A stretch of DNA of 64,000 bases from Ligula intestinalis (taxonomy: Eukaryota > Platyhelminthes > Cestoda > Diphyllobothriidea > Diphyllobothriidae): contig JAYGXS010000001.1 of NCBI GenBank assembly GCA_036362985.1, positions 55,913,568 through 55,977,567 on the forward strand. Reading direction: 5' to 3'. Both the position numbers and the translations under genes were made by a program. The notes beneath the pieces were generated by a model, which did not search any database, was not told the origin of the DNA, and saw nothing but the letters and a program-made list of their open reading frames with translations. The number at the start of each line of letters is the position of its first letter. Within the stretch, counting starts at the first letter, position 1. Of the stretch, positions 1 through 12,400 are shown piece after piece.

Positions 1-524
1 CTATGTACAAACGATGCCTTCGTCTATCAGATAATGCAGTCTAGCTTTGTTCAGGCTACGGTATGTCAGTGAATTTTTTTAATGTTGGAGTGATCTCCCC
101 AACGTTTGCCAGTGAATTGGCACGTGGGGGCCAGTGATGCCAGTGATGTTGCAAGCAAACGTCCGAGAAAAAAATAAAACAGCCGGTGTTTGTGTGGTTG
201 AAGGAATACTCTCACAATATGTTTGTAATTCCGTAACTGTGTCCAGTTGATGACCTCAGTTGCATGAATCACAAAATTTGGACAATTGCGTTTTCCTAAT
301 GGTGGACACGATGAGTGATACAGGAAAAACAGGCCGACGAAGTAGAGTGAGAACGTTTTTGAAGTTTGTGTTCAGGCGCATCAGGAGGTTGCGATTTGAT
401 CATGTTGGAAATTCACCAATTTGTTGGAGTTGAAGCCGTGAGTCTGCTCAAAACAATGTAATTATCATGGCCAGTTTCATATAGGAAGAAGAGGGGTAAG
501 ACCAGTAGAAGTTGTTTATTTTGT

Positions 525-800
525 TCAGGAAGTCAGTGGTGGTCTGAAGCCCCAACACGTGGCAGGCCTCGGGCCCTGCGCGCGCGTCTGTGTGTCGTAG
601 CCCATTTTCGGATCAGGAATCCTCGCCGGAATCCAAACTTGGAGTAGTTGGAAGATGGAGAAAAGCCGAGACCTGGACTGGCTTGAGCCAAAGGTCCGCG
701 GAAGTGAGGTAGGTGCCTGGCCGGGAAATGCAGGCAAACAGATGCTGACAGTCATGCGAAGAAGCGTGGTGTGGATGTGAATGCGTAAATATCATGTAAG
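525..800. repeat. Dispersed repeat X, copy 1
   Basis: Shares interrupted blocks in the same order with 13310-13510, including CTTGAGCCAAAG, GGTGCCTGG and CGGGAA...TGCAG. The two copies are clearly homologous but diverged and lie in the same orientation. No protein or RNA-gene signal is evident, so the class is unknown. Confidence 0.6.
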
Positions 801-1860
801 AATGAGTCACTGGCCGCTTTATCAACTGCTTGGCCAATAGCAGTGTATGGCAGCTGTGATTGGCTGGCCCAGTAGCAGCCAGAGGAGCGAAGTCACCTGA
901 CGGTTTGCGGACATAGCGCCGGCGCTACAACCTTAACACTGACAAATGTGGACTACGCATTGCCTACCAGACAATCACAACTTGCTATGGTGGACAAGGG
1001 AGTAGCCTATCTACGAAAAATTTACTTTCAAAAACGGAATAGGGAAGGACAACATGCAGACTGTCCTTATCTTATTTTTACCCGCGATGAGGACATGCTT
1101 GGCCTACCAATTGTGAAAAGTGGTCATTTTGTGCTGCACTTTGACAGCTCAATGTTTTCCAAGCGAATTTATTTGATATGCGAGAGCGAAGCATTTAGAA
1201 AGGAAACTACCCTTTTATGAGAAGAGATGTATGGGAGTTTTGTTTGAAACCTGAATTCAGTCTCAGTATCAGTATATTGAGGGTTGTAGGAAAAATTCTT
1301 TTGTGTGCCCTATTTGTACATATGTGCAGTGGTAGCAAAAATTTGTTGCTTAGACTGTTGGCGAGGCCAGTTGTCCTGAGTCATAGGATGAAAATAGGAG
1401 CAGACAGTGAAAAAACTCCTCAGGGATTTTTAGGAGAAAAACTGTCGCCCTTGTGGGGGTAATGCGTGGGATTTAGGAGAAAAAAGGGGGTTCCCACTGG
1501 GGGGGGGGCATTGCAAAGGTTCCCAGGATCATCACCGTGTGGAAGCCACGTACTGATTCTTCCTTGCTGATTGCAGAGTCCGCCACGGAACTGGAAAAAC
1601 AGAGGCATCCGTCCAGATCGTCGACAGTCCGCTTTGGGTCGAACCAAGGGTGACTGTTTAGACCGGCAGGTCTGGCTGATAAGATCGCCAGCGGGTAATC
1701 ACGGTACGCAGATAGCCAAGTAGGGTAGACCGCGGAGACCTTCGCATGAGGCTATGCGTGGGAGGGCGTTATGAATAGCAAACGTGAATGGATATAAAAA
1801 CTAATACTACTGAAAAATTGTAAGTTGCATTATTGTTATTGCAAATTGTCAGTTCAGATC
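801..1860. other. No recognised feature
   Basis: Only short ORFs without familiar motifs are present. A short G-run lies at 1500-1508. Nothing is supported here. Confidence 0.4.
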
Positions 1861-1877
1861 CATCGTGCACTGCTATA

Positions 1878-2200
1878 TCAATCCAGTTTTTGCTTAAAAC
1901 CCTCTAGCGATTCCGACATAACGTCCTGAGGAAGCGCGTTCCACGCTCCGACCACCCTTTTTGAAAAGAAGTGTTTCCGAGCGTCCAGCCTGGCCCCTGC
2001 AACCTTTAATTTGAGGGGATGGCCCCTCAGATTCGTGGTCGTTGCTAATTCGAAAAAATCCCCTGATATAAGACAGCAGTCTTGAAGACGTAATACGCGG
2101 AATGCTAGTATCAGGTCCCCCTGAAGCTGCCTGTAGCGCAAAGGGAAGAGGTTGAGATTCGACAGCCGTGTTTCATAAGGCTGCGAGCCCTGCCCTATAA
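1878..2200 (-). mobile_element. Non-LTR retrotransposon fragment, RT C-terminal region (minus)
   Basis: The minus strand reads LQGDLILAFRVLR, FFELATTTNLRGHPLKL, RLDARKHFFSKRVVGAWNALP, the typical C-terminal segment after the RT of CR1/Jockey-type elements (pattern RRRGDLI...FFxxxxxxxLRGHxxKL...FFSxRVVxxWNxLP). It ends near SLEGFKQKLD. It lies head-on against the related plus-strand fragment that starts near 2450. Confidence 0.8.
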
Positions 2201-2269
2201 CAAGTTTGGTTGCTCGCCGACATTGTGTAATATAATATACAATAATTGATTAACGCTAATTTAGGTATT

Positions 2270-3475
2270 GCAGACGATTGTTGAATGCATAAGTCCTATC
2301 AGAAGAAAGGCAAACACAAACTGTCTGAAGTGGGGAAAACGGGACTTCAGGCATCATTGAAAAAAGCCTTCTGAGACGCCGTAGGCTAACTGGCACTAAA
2401 TAACATATACGGGAATATAAGAAACAGCGGAACTTTTATAAATGCAAGGCTTTGAAGAAAACTCGAACTGAATCTATCGCAAAACTCCCTTTAAAAACCA
2501 AAAGCATTCATGGTCACGTACGCAGCAATGAAATTAAACTGGGTCAAATCCCCGCTCTCAGGGCTTCATGCGGAGCACTGGAAACTAAAGACCAAGTCAG
2601 AGCATCCATAATGTCGAAATTTTTTCAGTCGGTCTTCACTGCAGAGCCTAATTATTAATCTCCACATGCACGCATATTGCAACGAGACCTCTATTTCCTC
2701 AACAGAGCGACTGCACTTTGTGTCTGCATTAATAATAGCCGATTTACCCCGATTGAAATTCACCAAATCTCCTGTTGTGAACCGAGTATTTGAATCTTTA
2801 CTTCGAGAACTTGTAGATAAATGGTGCGAGCCATTTTCTTTTATAATTCAAAAGTCTTTCGAAGGAAGTAAACCCCTGGAAAAGCAGGGGGTGCATTGAT
2901 CACCCGGATCTATAAAGGAGGGTCACTGTTGGAGGCCAACTTCTTGTAAAATAATGGAGCGCATTATATAACGACATGTAAGGGAATTCCTGAAAAACGA
3001 AGAGCCCTTGTTGCGTGTGCAACATACGAAGGCCGCAGATAGATGCAATCATATAGGTACGTTATGTTTTGAATCATGAGAGGCTTTGGTGACGTTCTGC
3101 ACCGATCCATCTTAAAAAAATATTTTGGCATAAGGAAATCGAAGTAGAATGTTCAAATTGATCAAATATTTTTTATTCTCTGGACTACAGAAAATTGTTG
3201 TTGACAATTATTCCTCGGATTGGGTAAAGTTTGTCAGTGTTGTCCCACAAGTTTCTATGTTACGCCCACTAATATTCCTAGTTTATATGGATGACTGCAT
3301 CAAGGGTTTGCATTGTGAAACTGTTTTGCTCGCCGAGGTCATAAATCCATTGACTGTACTTCACTTTGTGGGCGACGTGAAAGGGTTGCGCCCGAACAGA
3401 ATTGTTTCGAGTATCTTGTATCCTGTGACTCTGTATCCAATCCCAATGATAGCAAGAATTAGTGTATTGCGGTAA
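2270..3475 (+). mobile_element. Degenerate CR1/Jockey-like non-LTR retrotransposon, RT domain (plus)
   Basis: Broken reading frames contain pieces typical of non-LTR RTs: HGHVRSNE...IMSKFFQSVFTAEPN (2520-2658), KIMERII.RHVREFLK (2950-2995) and WVKFVSVVPQVSMLRPLIFLVYMDD with GLHCETV (3220-3330), where family members have SGVPQGSVLGPLLFLxYxND. The catalytic pair site and surroundings carry substitutions (VPQVSML), and frameshifts and stops interrupt the frame, so it is dead. Confidence 0.75.
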
Positions 3476-3479
3476 TATT

Positions 3480-6110
3480 GAACAAATAGTGAAGAATAAA
3501 CCAGGTAAAAACCTTAACAGTGGATATACATGGTCAATAAGGAGTTGGCCAAATATCGTCTGACTCTAGACAAAATGACGACAAATGTCTAATAACGCCA
3601 CACGTGTGCAGCTCGTGTGTAACTTCCTTTTTGGTTCGGTCTTCCCAGGCTATATCCGCCTGACCTGGGGAATGGTTACAATCGTTAAACAGTTCATCGT
3701 CACAAGCAGTCGATCCTTGTCCAGTGCCCATCATACACAACAAGATGGTGGGTATGCAATGGGTTTTACTGAACGATGGTATAAGGGAAAGAATAGACTA
3801 AGCTATGGATAGGGACGGGGTTATGGAGCGATTAGGGTAAATGAAGATAAAACAGGCTTGCGGGGAGTCAGGTGAGGCGGATCCGGGTATGTAATGGCAG
3901 AGACGGTAGCTATGTAGGAAAACTATGATCTTTATTTATAGTTTGGTCTTCGCCAATGGGCATTACACATGCGCACATGCATGTGTGCGCGGACAAGTAA
4001 TCCAAGGGTTTTAAGGTCAGCAAGCTGCAACCCGCTGCTTATCGAAGCAGCCTTTCTGCATTGGTCGAGGGGTGAAGTGTTGAAGTGGCAATTTTGCAGT
4101 CGCGACTGTTTTCGACACGCGTGTATGTTCAAGTGGAAATGGGTCAAGGGACGTGAGTTCGATGAGTCCCAAACCACTACCTGTGTGAAGTCGTTTGACG
4201 TTCAGGCAGGGGGCTTTGAACAGGGGAGGTGGACAGCATTGTTCGGAGAAGGGATTTAACGAGAGGAGAGGGCGGACAGCATTGTTGAGGGAAAGAAATT
4301 GAAAGTGGCGATGAAAAGGTTTGTTGGAGATAAGGAATTATCGCGTGTAGGCCTGACAGAATTTCATCGGAGATAAACGTTGAGAATTCCAAAAATTGTT
4401 CGGCCGAAGATAGCAAGAATGTTCAGTTGATTATATGGCTCCTTAAGTTACGTGCATTCAAGTGCATAGTCCTACACCTTAGCGTCAGTAAAAAACGATC
4501 TTTTAAACACCAATATTCCTTTGACCACACTGAATTCAATTCCCCTTTCAGCGCTGCGTCCATCCCACCTCAGGCGGCCGACAGCTAGGCGGTAGCCTGT
4601 TGCTGGCGGTGGAGGTAATTGAGGTCGACCCTCGGACAATGCAGTCGGTCCGGTGGGTATTGTTGTGCATTGTGGCTGTCTACGGGCTGAGAGTCAGATT
4701 CAATGGCTCTTCCTTAATGTGGTCTTTATGACGCTCCCTGTCGGGAGCCTACCTAGCGAGACGTGCCGTTGATACGCTTGCTGAGTGTTGGTCACGCCAA
4801 GCGTCTGCGCCCTCCCGCATTTCCAGCCTTCTTGACTCCAGCTTGATAACCGGTTCCCGGTGCGGGAGTGGTCAGCGAGTAAAGTAGATTCTCCGCGAGT
4901 CTGCTTAGCTGTTTATCTCGCGGAAGTCACCACGTGGCTTCAACTCGTTGAACCTCGTAGTTGATATCGTCAAAACCAACGGTCGAACTATCGAAGTGCT
5001 TGTAGTCTGATCGTTTTGATGATCACCCATTCAACCATCAAAATTATTATTGCCCAGAAGAAAACTCACTGTAAAGGAGAGAGGAAGACAAAATACTAGA
5101 CAGATGTACGGTCTTTCTACATGACCGTAAAGACTGGTGTCGGAAGAGACAGGATCGGTCCGTTTGACGGATTTGTTCAATCACAGCATTCATCTCCTTC
5201 TGAGGTTAAACAGCCCTATCTGACTAGAGGAATTTTCGTCGGGTTAGTCGACAGCTCGAGCGACCTCTAGGCGCGTTTTATGTCGTCAAACCATGTTGGC
5301 TCAGAAGGCCCTTGGTATGTGTAAGCTAAATTCTCAGAAATGTCAACCGGAATACAGTGATAATAACCAGAGAGCAAGTAAAACTTCTTTTATGGTAAAA
5401 TGGTTTTATTCACGATAACTTATTCAAGCTTGGGTAAAAACACCAAGTTTGGGTCAAAATATGGACCCACCGTCAAGAAAGAGATAGGCCACTTAATGTT
5501 CAATAACTGGAGGTACCTCAATTAAAACAGTTTCCAAACAAATTTTTTTTCGGGGAGGGGGGGCATTATTTAATCAACACCAAAGGGCTGAATTCTATTG
5601 GAGATAAACCTTCGGACGGAGGTTCTAGCTTTCTTTACAGTAACGGTAAAACCGTCTCCTAGAGACAATTAATTGAAGCAATATTTAAAAGTCGACTGAA
5701 GCCGCTCCAACGTTCTATCGCCTTTTTTCTCCTGGGTTGCCTCGTGAGATTTCACTTTAAGAACGTGGTGTAAATGGCGCTCTACATATAACACTAAACA
5801 CTATTATCTTAGTTTATCCTTATATATTTTGCATGTCTTTCGTGAGACGTTGACAGCAGTTAGAATTTAGGACCCGGAGCTGTTCGCGAATGTGCAGAAC
5901 GGTAAAAGGAAACAGGTGAGCAGACCACGACATATGTAAAGGGAATTCAGAACCTACGCGGGTCATTTTGGAAAGATTTGCCTCTTCAATTACCCTAATA
6001 ATGAAAGTAATACCATTCTAGTCTAACAATCGTTCAGAGAGTGCCCTTAAAATGTTGCTGCCCACTTGTAAGATAGGAAAAAAGAAAAACATCAGTATTT
6101 GTGTGTACAC
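3480..6110. other. Non-coding region, no recognised feature
   Basis: ORFs here (for example 3969-4259) are short and carry no familiar motif. The stretch 4550-5040 is GC-richer and repeat-like but I could not match it elsewhere in the window. Confidence 0.35.
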
Positions 6111-6114
6111 CGAT

Positions 6115-6440
6115 ATGTCTCTCAGGATGCATCCATCCCGAATGGATGCTTTGCGAATTCAGGCCAACCGATTGTCTTCCTCCAAGGCTACTAATAATTG
6201 ATATGCAATTGAAGTGTCAGTAACACACCTTTTATGTTAGTATTACAACAAAGACAAGGCACCGTAGTATTGCTATTTCGGGCTGTTGGCCCTCATCAGC
6301 TACGGGCAGCCAATTCTAGTGCAGCCGCAGAAATCGCCGCCACACCCGAGTTTCGAACTCGCGTCTCGCCGGTCACGGGCAGACGTCCTAACCATTGAGC
6401 CATCGAGTTCGCTGTCTCGCCGATTGCCGATCGGGAGTAT
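6115..6440 (-). repeat. tRNA-derived SINE family A, copy 1, with hammerhead core
   Basis: Read on the minus strand it starts near 6440 with a tRNA-like head (TGGCTCAATGGTTAG box A at 6404 and GAGTTCGAAACTC box B near 6355), continues through a hammerhead core at 6258-6311 and ends in a tail with CTGACACTTC-type sequence near 6115. The same order is seen in the copies at 34.8-35.8 kb. A direct repeat of the tail lies at 6445-6540. Confidence 0.8.
6258..6311 (-). ncRNA. Hammerhead ribozyme core (SINE A copy 1)
   Basis: On the minus strand: stem I strand GGCTGCCCGTAG, core CTGATGA, stem II GGGC/GCCC with loop CAACA, core GAAA, short stem III, then CTACGGTGCC closing stem I. Compared with the 35-kb copies, the inner stem I changes TGG/TCA to TAG/CTA, which keeps pairing (G-C to A-U, and G.U to G-C). 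Predicted cleavage is after an AUA triplet. Confidence 0.7.
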
Positions 6441-6549
6441 ATAGTCTCTCAGGATGTACCCATACTGGATTGATGCTTTGCGAATTCGGGACAACCAATT
6501 GTGTTTCCGCAAGGCTTCTTATAATTGATCTGGAAATAAAGAAACTCGG

Positions 6550-7305
6550 AAATTTGAGTTGTACTCGTGAATTTTCGAACAAGTATCACGTGTTCGTCGT
6601 CAGACTTAATGAAAAGTGACGGCTGGGAATGTCGCACTCGAGGTTTTGGGGGCAGAGATAACGATTAAGTAACGTCATTTACCACATACCGTGCGCTGGC
6701 TGCCCTTGTGTTTATATTGGCCAAGCAGGCCGACGCCTTGAGACTCGCATCAGGGAACAAAAGTCAGCCATTCGCCTACGGGACCGTTTATCACTCGTAT
6801 TTGCGCACTCCCTTGAGTGTGATCACCACTTCAATTGAGATGGCACCGACGTGATCGCAATGGCTAATACGCGACAAGCGAGAGAATTCCTCGAAGCTTG
6901 GCACTCCACCCCGGCTAGTATAAAAAGACACGTAGAGCTTGACTCACATTATACCGGTTTTCTTGCATGGTCGACTAATCTGGACCCACCTTGAACCAAC
7001 AGCAGAATGTCCGTGCTCGGCCAAGTAGAATCTCACTGAATCTGAACCAGCCGCCCCCCCCCCCCAATCCCCCGAAAACGTGGCCCACACCCCAAACCTC
7101 ACCACCCCCCCCCCCCCACCCCCCAACACTACCCCCCCGGGGGCATCACCTCACCATACCCCCCCCAACAACCCCCCCCCCCCGTTCATTGTACCTTCTG
7201 CCCCCAAAACCTCTAGTGCGACATTCCCAGCTCTCAATTTCCATTTAGTCTGACGACGAACACGTGATACTTGCTCGAAAATTCACGAGAACAACTTGAT
7301 TTTCC
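6550..7305 (+). mobile_element. Penelope-like element fragment: GIY-YIG endonuclease between inverted repeats
   Basis: A GIY-YIG domain is read at 6674-6940 (VIYHIPCAGCPCVYIGQAG, then RRLETRIREQ and EFLEAWH), with one stop codon, so it is broken. It is bracketed by inverted repeats 6550-6655 and 7198-7305, which share GACGACGAACACGTGATACT and GGGAATGTCGCA. Penelope-like elements characteristically combine an RT with GIY-YIG and carry such terminal repeats; the RT is missing here. Confidence 0.78.
7041..7190. repeat. Poly-C / G-rich low-complexity tract
   Basis: Runs of 7 to 15 cytosines separated by short spacers. The minus strand therefore has many G-runs and could form G-quadruplexes. The proline-rich ORF across it is a composition artefact. 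Confidence 0.85.
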
Positions 7306-7411
7306 GAAGATCTTTTTTTTAATCATATTATCACGGAATGCAACTTATTTCATTTATTCAATAATTGATATGTTACTAGCTAAGTGTCAGCAACACATTT
7401 TTTTATGTTAG

Positions 7412-7483
7412 GACGTCTGCCCCTGACCGGCGAGACGCGAGTTCGAAACTCGGGTGCGGTGGCAATTTCTGCGGCTACACGAA
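7412..7483 (+). repeat. SINE family A, tRNA-head fragment
   Basis: Matches the SINE A head (GGACGTCTGCCCCTGACCGG and GAGTTCGAAACTCGGGTG). It is joined to an oppositely oriented SINE tail piece at 7360-7410, so the pair looks like two truncated insertions. Confidence 0.7.
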
Positions 7484-7489
7484 CCATGA

Positions 7490-8869
7490 ACCAGTAGTTC
7501 AAACGTATTATTGACGACAAGGGAGGGTCGAACGGTCACTTTTTACTCAGTTCCCACCGTCATCCATTTACATCCCAGCCTAAGGTCGGGCACCCAAGAT
7601 CAGTAAGCCTTGTTTGTGAATATTATCCTGAGTCCACACTCGAAAAACATCTTGAAAGTGGAAAAAATTTCTAATGCATTAGAGTTATGTAAACGGAATC
7701 GTTAAACTCCCTTAATAATAATAATTATGACAGTAAGATTTATTTGTAAAGCGCATCTTCGGCGCCGTCAAAAACCCCGGAAGGCAGGAAAAAACTTAGC
7801 ACAAATCCCTTTTTTGCAGTAACTATTGGCTTTGTGATGGTCTTTTGCTCAGTCAATAGTGTGCGAAATAAGGAGTTTGTTTTAGGTGAAAAAAAAAGTG
7901 ACTTCTAAGGTACAATACTAGTGAAACATGAAATAAAATAGCCAAGCATCATTACAATTATTTGATAGTACATCGTAAATATTCATCTCCGTCCTTCGGG
8001 GCCGAGTATTCGTAGCTCCGGCAGCCAATATAACACAATTAGAGTTCATTATAGCTAAATTAGCTTGATGCGTACGAACATGAAGCGATACTGAGGCATA
8101 CTTGTTATTTCCAGAGAACGGGTGCTCGAACTCTGAATAAATGATTTTGACATTCGTACTCCGCTCAGGAACCCCTCACCCCTCCCACCCGGAAGTTTAA
8201 CTCATGCGCATTAGTTTTTTTGGATACGCCGTCCCGGGAGGCCATTTTGCGAAATTCTCCGGGATCCAAAAGGTAAAATAAGTCAGTTAAAAATACAAGC
8301 ATATTCTTAATCAAACATATTTACAAATTCTGCAACCTACCGGCCACTCTAAGTTGCATGCGTTTTTCTGAATGTGTAGGATCGCCAGCTGGTGGGGACA
8401 GTGGTTTTCACGTGAGGCAGCAAAATTAAAGGAGGGGAAAGCCCTGTGAAAAACGATAAACAAACTATACACATACCCCAGTCACGCTTGTGTGTTTGCT
8501 CACTTTCAGGGGAGCGAAAATCGAAGTAAAGGCGCGCGCATACGCACACATAGACAAGAGAGGGAATGAAAAGAAGAGAATATCATATAGTGCAACACAA
8601 GGTGACTTTGAAGAGACAAAAAACGGAATCGAGTTGAAAGTAGATCGAAGTGGTTTCCGTGTTTCCGAAGAATGAGTTGCGAGGAGCTGCAGTGGCAGGC
8701 TAATGGGCGTGTGACATGATGGTCACTTGAGTCAGATACAGCGCGACACAAAGGGGTCCTCTTAAGGGTATTTAGGTGGGATGTGCGTGTATAGCGATAG
8801 TTAACATTTCGGAAGACTAAAAAGGGAGAAAAAAGTGGATAAGGAGCAACGCAGACGCATAATAACGTC
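7490..8869. other. Probable 3' UTR and downstream flank of BAZ2
   Basis: No coding region is supported. The minus-strand poly(A) signal AATAAA (plus-strand TTTATT) first appears near 7738-7745, about 1.1 kb past the stop, so the 3' UTR may reach there; this is a guess from motif position only. The rest is unremarkable AT-rich sequence. Confidence 0.3.
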
Positions 8870-9476
8870 TCAGGTGGCAATTGAGTCGCGAGCGGGGGAA
8901 GTCGGTAAGTCGTCCACCACACTGCTACTACCATTGACCTCCGGGTAGGGTGCTGACAGGAGCAACGACGAGCCAGGTGGACAGTCTGACCCCGGCTCAT
9001 CTTCTACAAACTCTGTCAGCTCGGTTTCTTTATATGTTCTACCTCTTTCATCCTCAGCCGTAGCCCTATCCTCGCCGAGAGATGCGTTCTTAAAGGAATC
9101 AAAATTTGAGTCATTAGCCGGCTGAGTGGTTTCGCTTTCTTCAAGAGCCAGAGTCGATTGCTCATCTGTGGAGACTTCCAATACTGTGGAGGGGAAGCTA
9201 TCGTTGAGATCGATCGTTGAAATTTCGGGAGCGACTGCCTCAGCTTGAGTGACTTTATAGGCTTTGGGTGAGCTGGTCAACGGTTTGCAGACTGAGGGAC
9301 AAGCTGCCATTTTACATTGTCGCATTATATCCGCTGTACTGCCCCACTTGTTTTCAAAATATTTGTGCATAAAATGCCCGGCCCGACCGATGTCCGAATC
9401 ATCTTCATTGAAGACCTCACAGTTTTGGAAGATCAGACGCACGTCAGAAAGCCACTTTTGTAGGGAATAGGTTTTT
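8870..9476 (-). CDS. BAZ2: BAZ2 exon 19: bromodomain second half and C-terminal tail, stop
   Basis: Acceptor tttttttgtag/AAA, then 202 codons including TGA at 8870-8872. WLSDVRLIFQNCEVFNEDDS contains the conserved acetyl-lysine-binding Asn (VFN), followed by IGRAGHFMHKYFENKW, almost identical to vertebrate BAZ2. A further 150 or so residues, rich in Asp/Glu/Ser/Thr, follow the bromodomain; BAZ2A/B end soon after it, so this tail is lineage-specific. The minus ORF 8506-9000 in another frame is a shadow. Confidence 0.94.
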
Positions 9477-12400
9477 CTACAAAAAAAGTAATGAAAAGTA
9501 AATTGCTGCTTTGGCGGATTTGCAAAATTCATCTGGCCCAATAGTATAAAACTCGGCGGGCCCTACTAGTCTTAGAGACAGAAAAAAAGAAAGAGGCAAA
9601 GGTTCGCATCTAGAAAAAGATATCATTTGAGTTTACAAAATAGCCCGTGGTTATGAAAAGAAAGTCTGACCTATCAAGATAGCTTTGGATAACACAGGCC
9701 AATCAAAATCGTCTTAAACAGAGATGGGGAAGCAAAACTTATACTGTTCAGGCGTTTTCGATTGAAGCACTCCCAAAAGGCTGTGTTTTTTTCAGCCGGA
9801 TTACTCTCCTGCCGACAGGATGAACCACCGCAAACTATTTCTAGAAATGAGGGAACGGAGAATCAACGGAGAACCAAATCCAGTTGTTTACAAAGACCAG
9901 ATAGTCAAACGAAATTCTGCCCCCTCATGGCTCAAACCGATTCAAATGACCGCGCAGCTACTCCAGTTGACTGTGTCAGGGTTGAAAATGTACCGCGCAA
10001 GAACTCAAAGCTGATATTTATGTATACGATAGGTTACCTAACTCATTAAATCCAAGGATTTTTACAAGTAGCTCCCTGTTACTCAATCGCAGCCCAAGCT
10101 GCGACCCCCAAAGCCTTACAGCAATAAAATAATGGGTAGGATTGTGTTATGCGGTCGTGTGAGTGCGCGCGAAGCGCGCCCAACTCCAAGACGGGAGAGT
10201 GGTTATAGGAGAAAGTATGGGTGGGGCATATCAGGGGAAGAGAGAGATTGAAACAATTTTAAAATAAACTAAGAAAATTACGTAGGAACGCCTAAATTTG
10301 TTTTACTAAACTAAAAATTGCTAAAAAAGGTCTTTTGAGTAATAAAAAGGAAAAAAGCAGCGTGGAAACCAAGAAAATCAAGCCGTGAAAGGTAGTTGGA
10401 GGAAAAATATTCAAGGAATTGAATATATGGTCTCAAGGACACGCAAAGCCGAGCCGCTTCGCTGGCGACCAATGAAATACCAGACAGACATATGGGGAAT
10501 AGCCATGTACGTGCTGGTTATCGTTAACGAAGTGCATTGTAATAACTGAAATTAGTGGACTAAAATTAATTAAATTGTTCCTTGAAATTGCTGATACAAT
10601 TAATGGTATGGTTCGCGGCAAGGAGCACGAATGGGTGCGCAAATAAAGGACATCGAGCTGGTTTTCTGTCTTTTCTAGCAGGAACGCGTGGACGCTATCC
10701 GGAGAAGCCGAATTTGCGACGGTCGGCAGCCAGACAGACATATCTGGAGCTATCAGGTATGATCCCAACTGGGCCTGCGGTAAGCTCTTTAGTGCCCAAG
10801 TAGCCTGCCATTATAATCGCAGGTCTAAGCAGAAAGATACTGAGTACGCAGCCAAAGCAAATAGTATGAGCTTTTCTACCTTCCCACACAGCTTTGGAAG
10901 AATGCAAACCGCGGAAGCCAATTTTCGGACAGAAACCCCGTCCAATACTCCACCGAACAGCCCACAGCAGGCACAGCCTTGCCTGCTAGTTAACCGAAAA
11001 AGAAGGTAAGCCGAAAGACGTCTGGGTGTACAAGAACAGAATAGAAGGGGAAAAATTGTGGGGCGAAAGGGGAGAGGGGCAAGAAGACGACCCATCCAGA
11101 GGGTTACGGTCCACCTCGGTTAGTAAGCTTGACCTACGTAGGGCGGAGTATTTAAGGATGAGTCTAAAAGTGCACTCGTTTTATACTTTAGCCTGGACCA
11201 CAGGTCACCGAGGTCCCTACGATTGGGCCAACCGACACCAGACAATAGGCTTCTGCAAACCATCAATTCGGCCGAACTGGTGCCCTACCTCCGAGGCAAA
11301 AGTCTCCTATCAACGGACTTACGATGCTCTTGTGGCGGACGAATGCCCTGCAGAAGTATGCGCAGAACGGAGACGGACAAATCTTCAGTTGCGCTCTGTG
11401 CCTCAGCAAAAAATCTGTGCGGACAAATTTTATATTTTATGGAAGCCGGTAAACGTTGCATAAGCTAGCAAATGTGTGCCTGGCGTTTGTTGCCGGCAGA
11501 ACGGTACAGGAAGCGGGAGCTGTCTGTGAAGTATCCTTAAAACCGGTCGTAAACTGGCTTGCAATTTGTAGGAACGTTTGTTCCAACACCCTGAACAGGG
11601 TAGCTTCGTCCATCGGTGGACCCGGAATTCAAGTGCAGGTGAACGAGTCCATGATTACCCGCCGTAAGTACAACCGAGGGCAAAAAGGTGCGGCAATTGT
11701 GGGTAATCGGTATGTACGACACTATCAAGAGAAGGGTAGTGTGCGAACAACTGAGCAGCCGCTCTGCGCCGTCCCTCTGTAGTGTCATATGCCGGAGAGT
11801 GAAGCACGGCAGTGAAATCGTGACAGACTGTTGGAGCAGCTATAGTAAGCTGAAGACTGGGTTATTCGCATTACACGGTAAACTGCACTGAGAACTATGT
11901 GGACCCAATTACGGGCAAGCACACGCGAGACATTGAGGCGTTTTGGAGTCGACTTAAACGGGGTCTGCGCCAAAGTGGACCTATTCCAGAAAGGTCCGTT
12001 TGGGCACACGTTGAGGAAATCCAATACCGAATGTGGTTTGCCTTCCGAAAGAATAAAGTGCCGGAAGCTTGGGATACTTTCTGTAGCCACATAGCTCATC
12101 TGTACCCCGTGAATATGACGGAAGGTATATTCTTTTCCTACGACACCTCACCATCACCCATTAGAAGCGAAACTGCGCACCCGAAAACGACTGGTAAACA
12201 AAAACCTCAATCCGGAGACTTGCTGCCTCCTGCGGTTCGAGGAAATGGAGGACATGAACATGCAGGTAGATGGCGGAAACGAAGGTGAACCCAGCGGATC
12301 GGGTAAGAGTTTAATGCATGTTAAACTAGTCATAATATCAGATTATGTGGACGAAAAGACGGTGCGGTTGGGCGGAACGCCTACGGTTTCCACAGACATA

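Noticed and set aside
3969..4259. 96-codon plus-strand ORF
   Set aside because: Overlapping open frame on the other strand and no recognisable motif.
6991..7248. Proline-rich ORF
   Set aside because: It follows directly from the poly-C tract and has no other coding sign.
8506..9000. 164-codon minus-strand ORF
   Set aside because: It overlaps the terminal BAZ2 exon in another frame and shows no motif.
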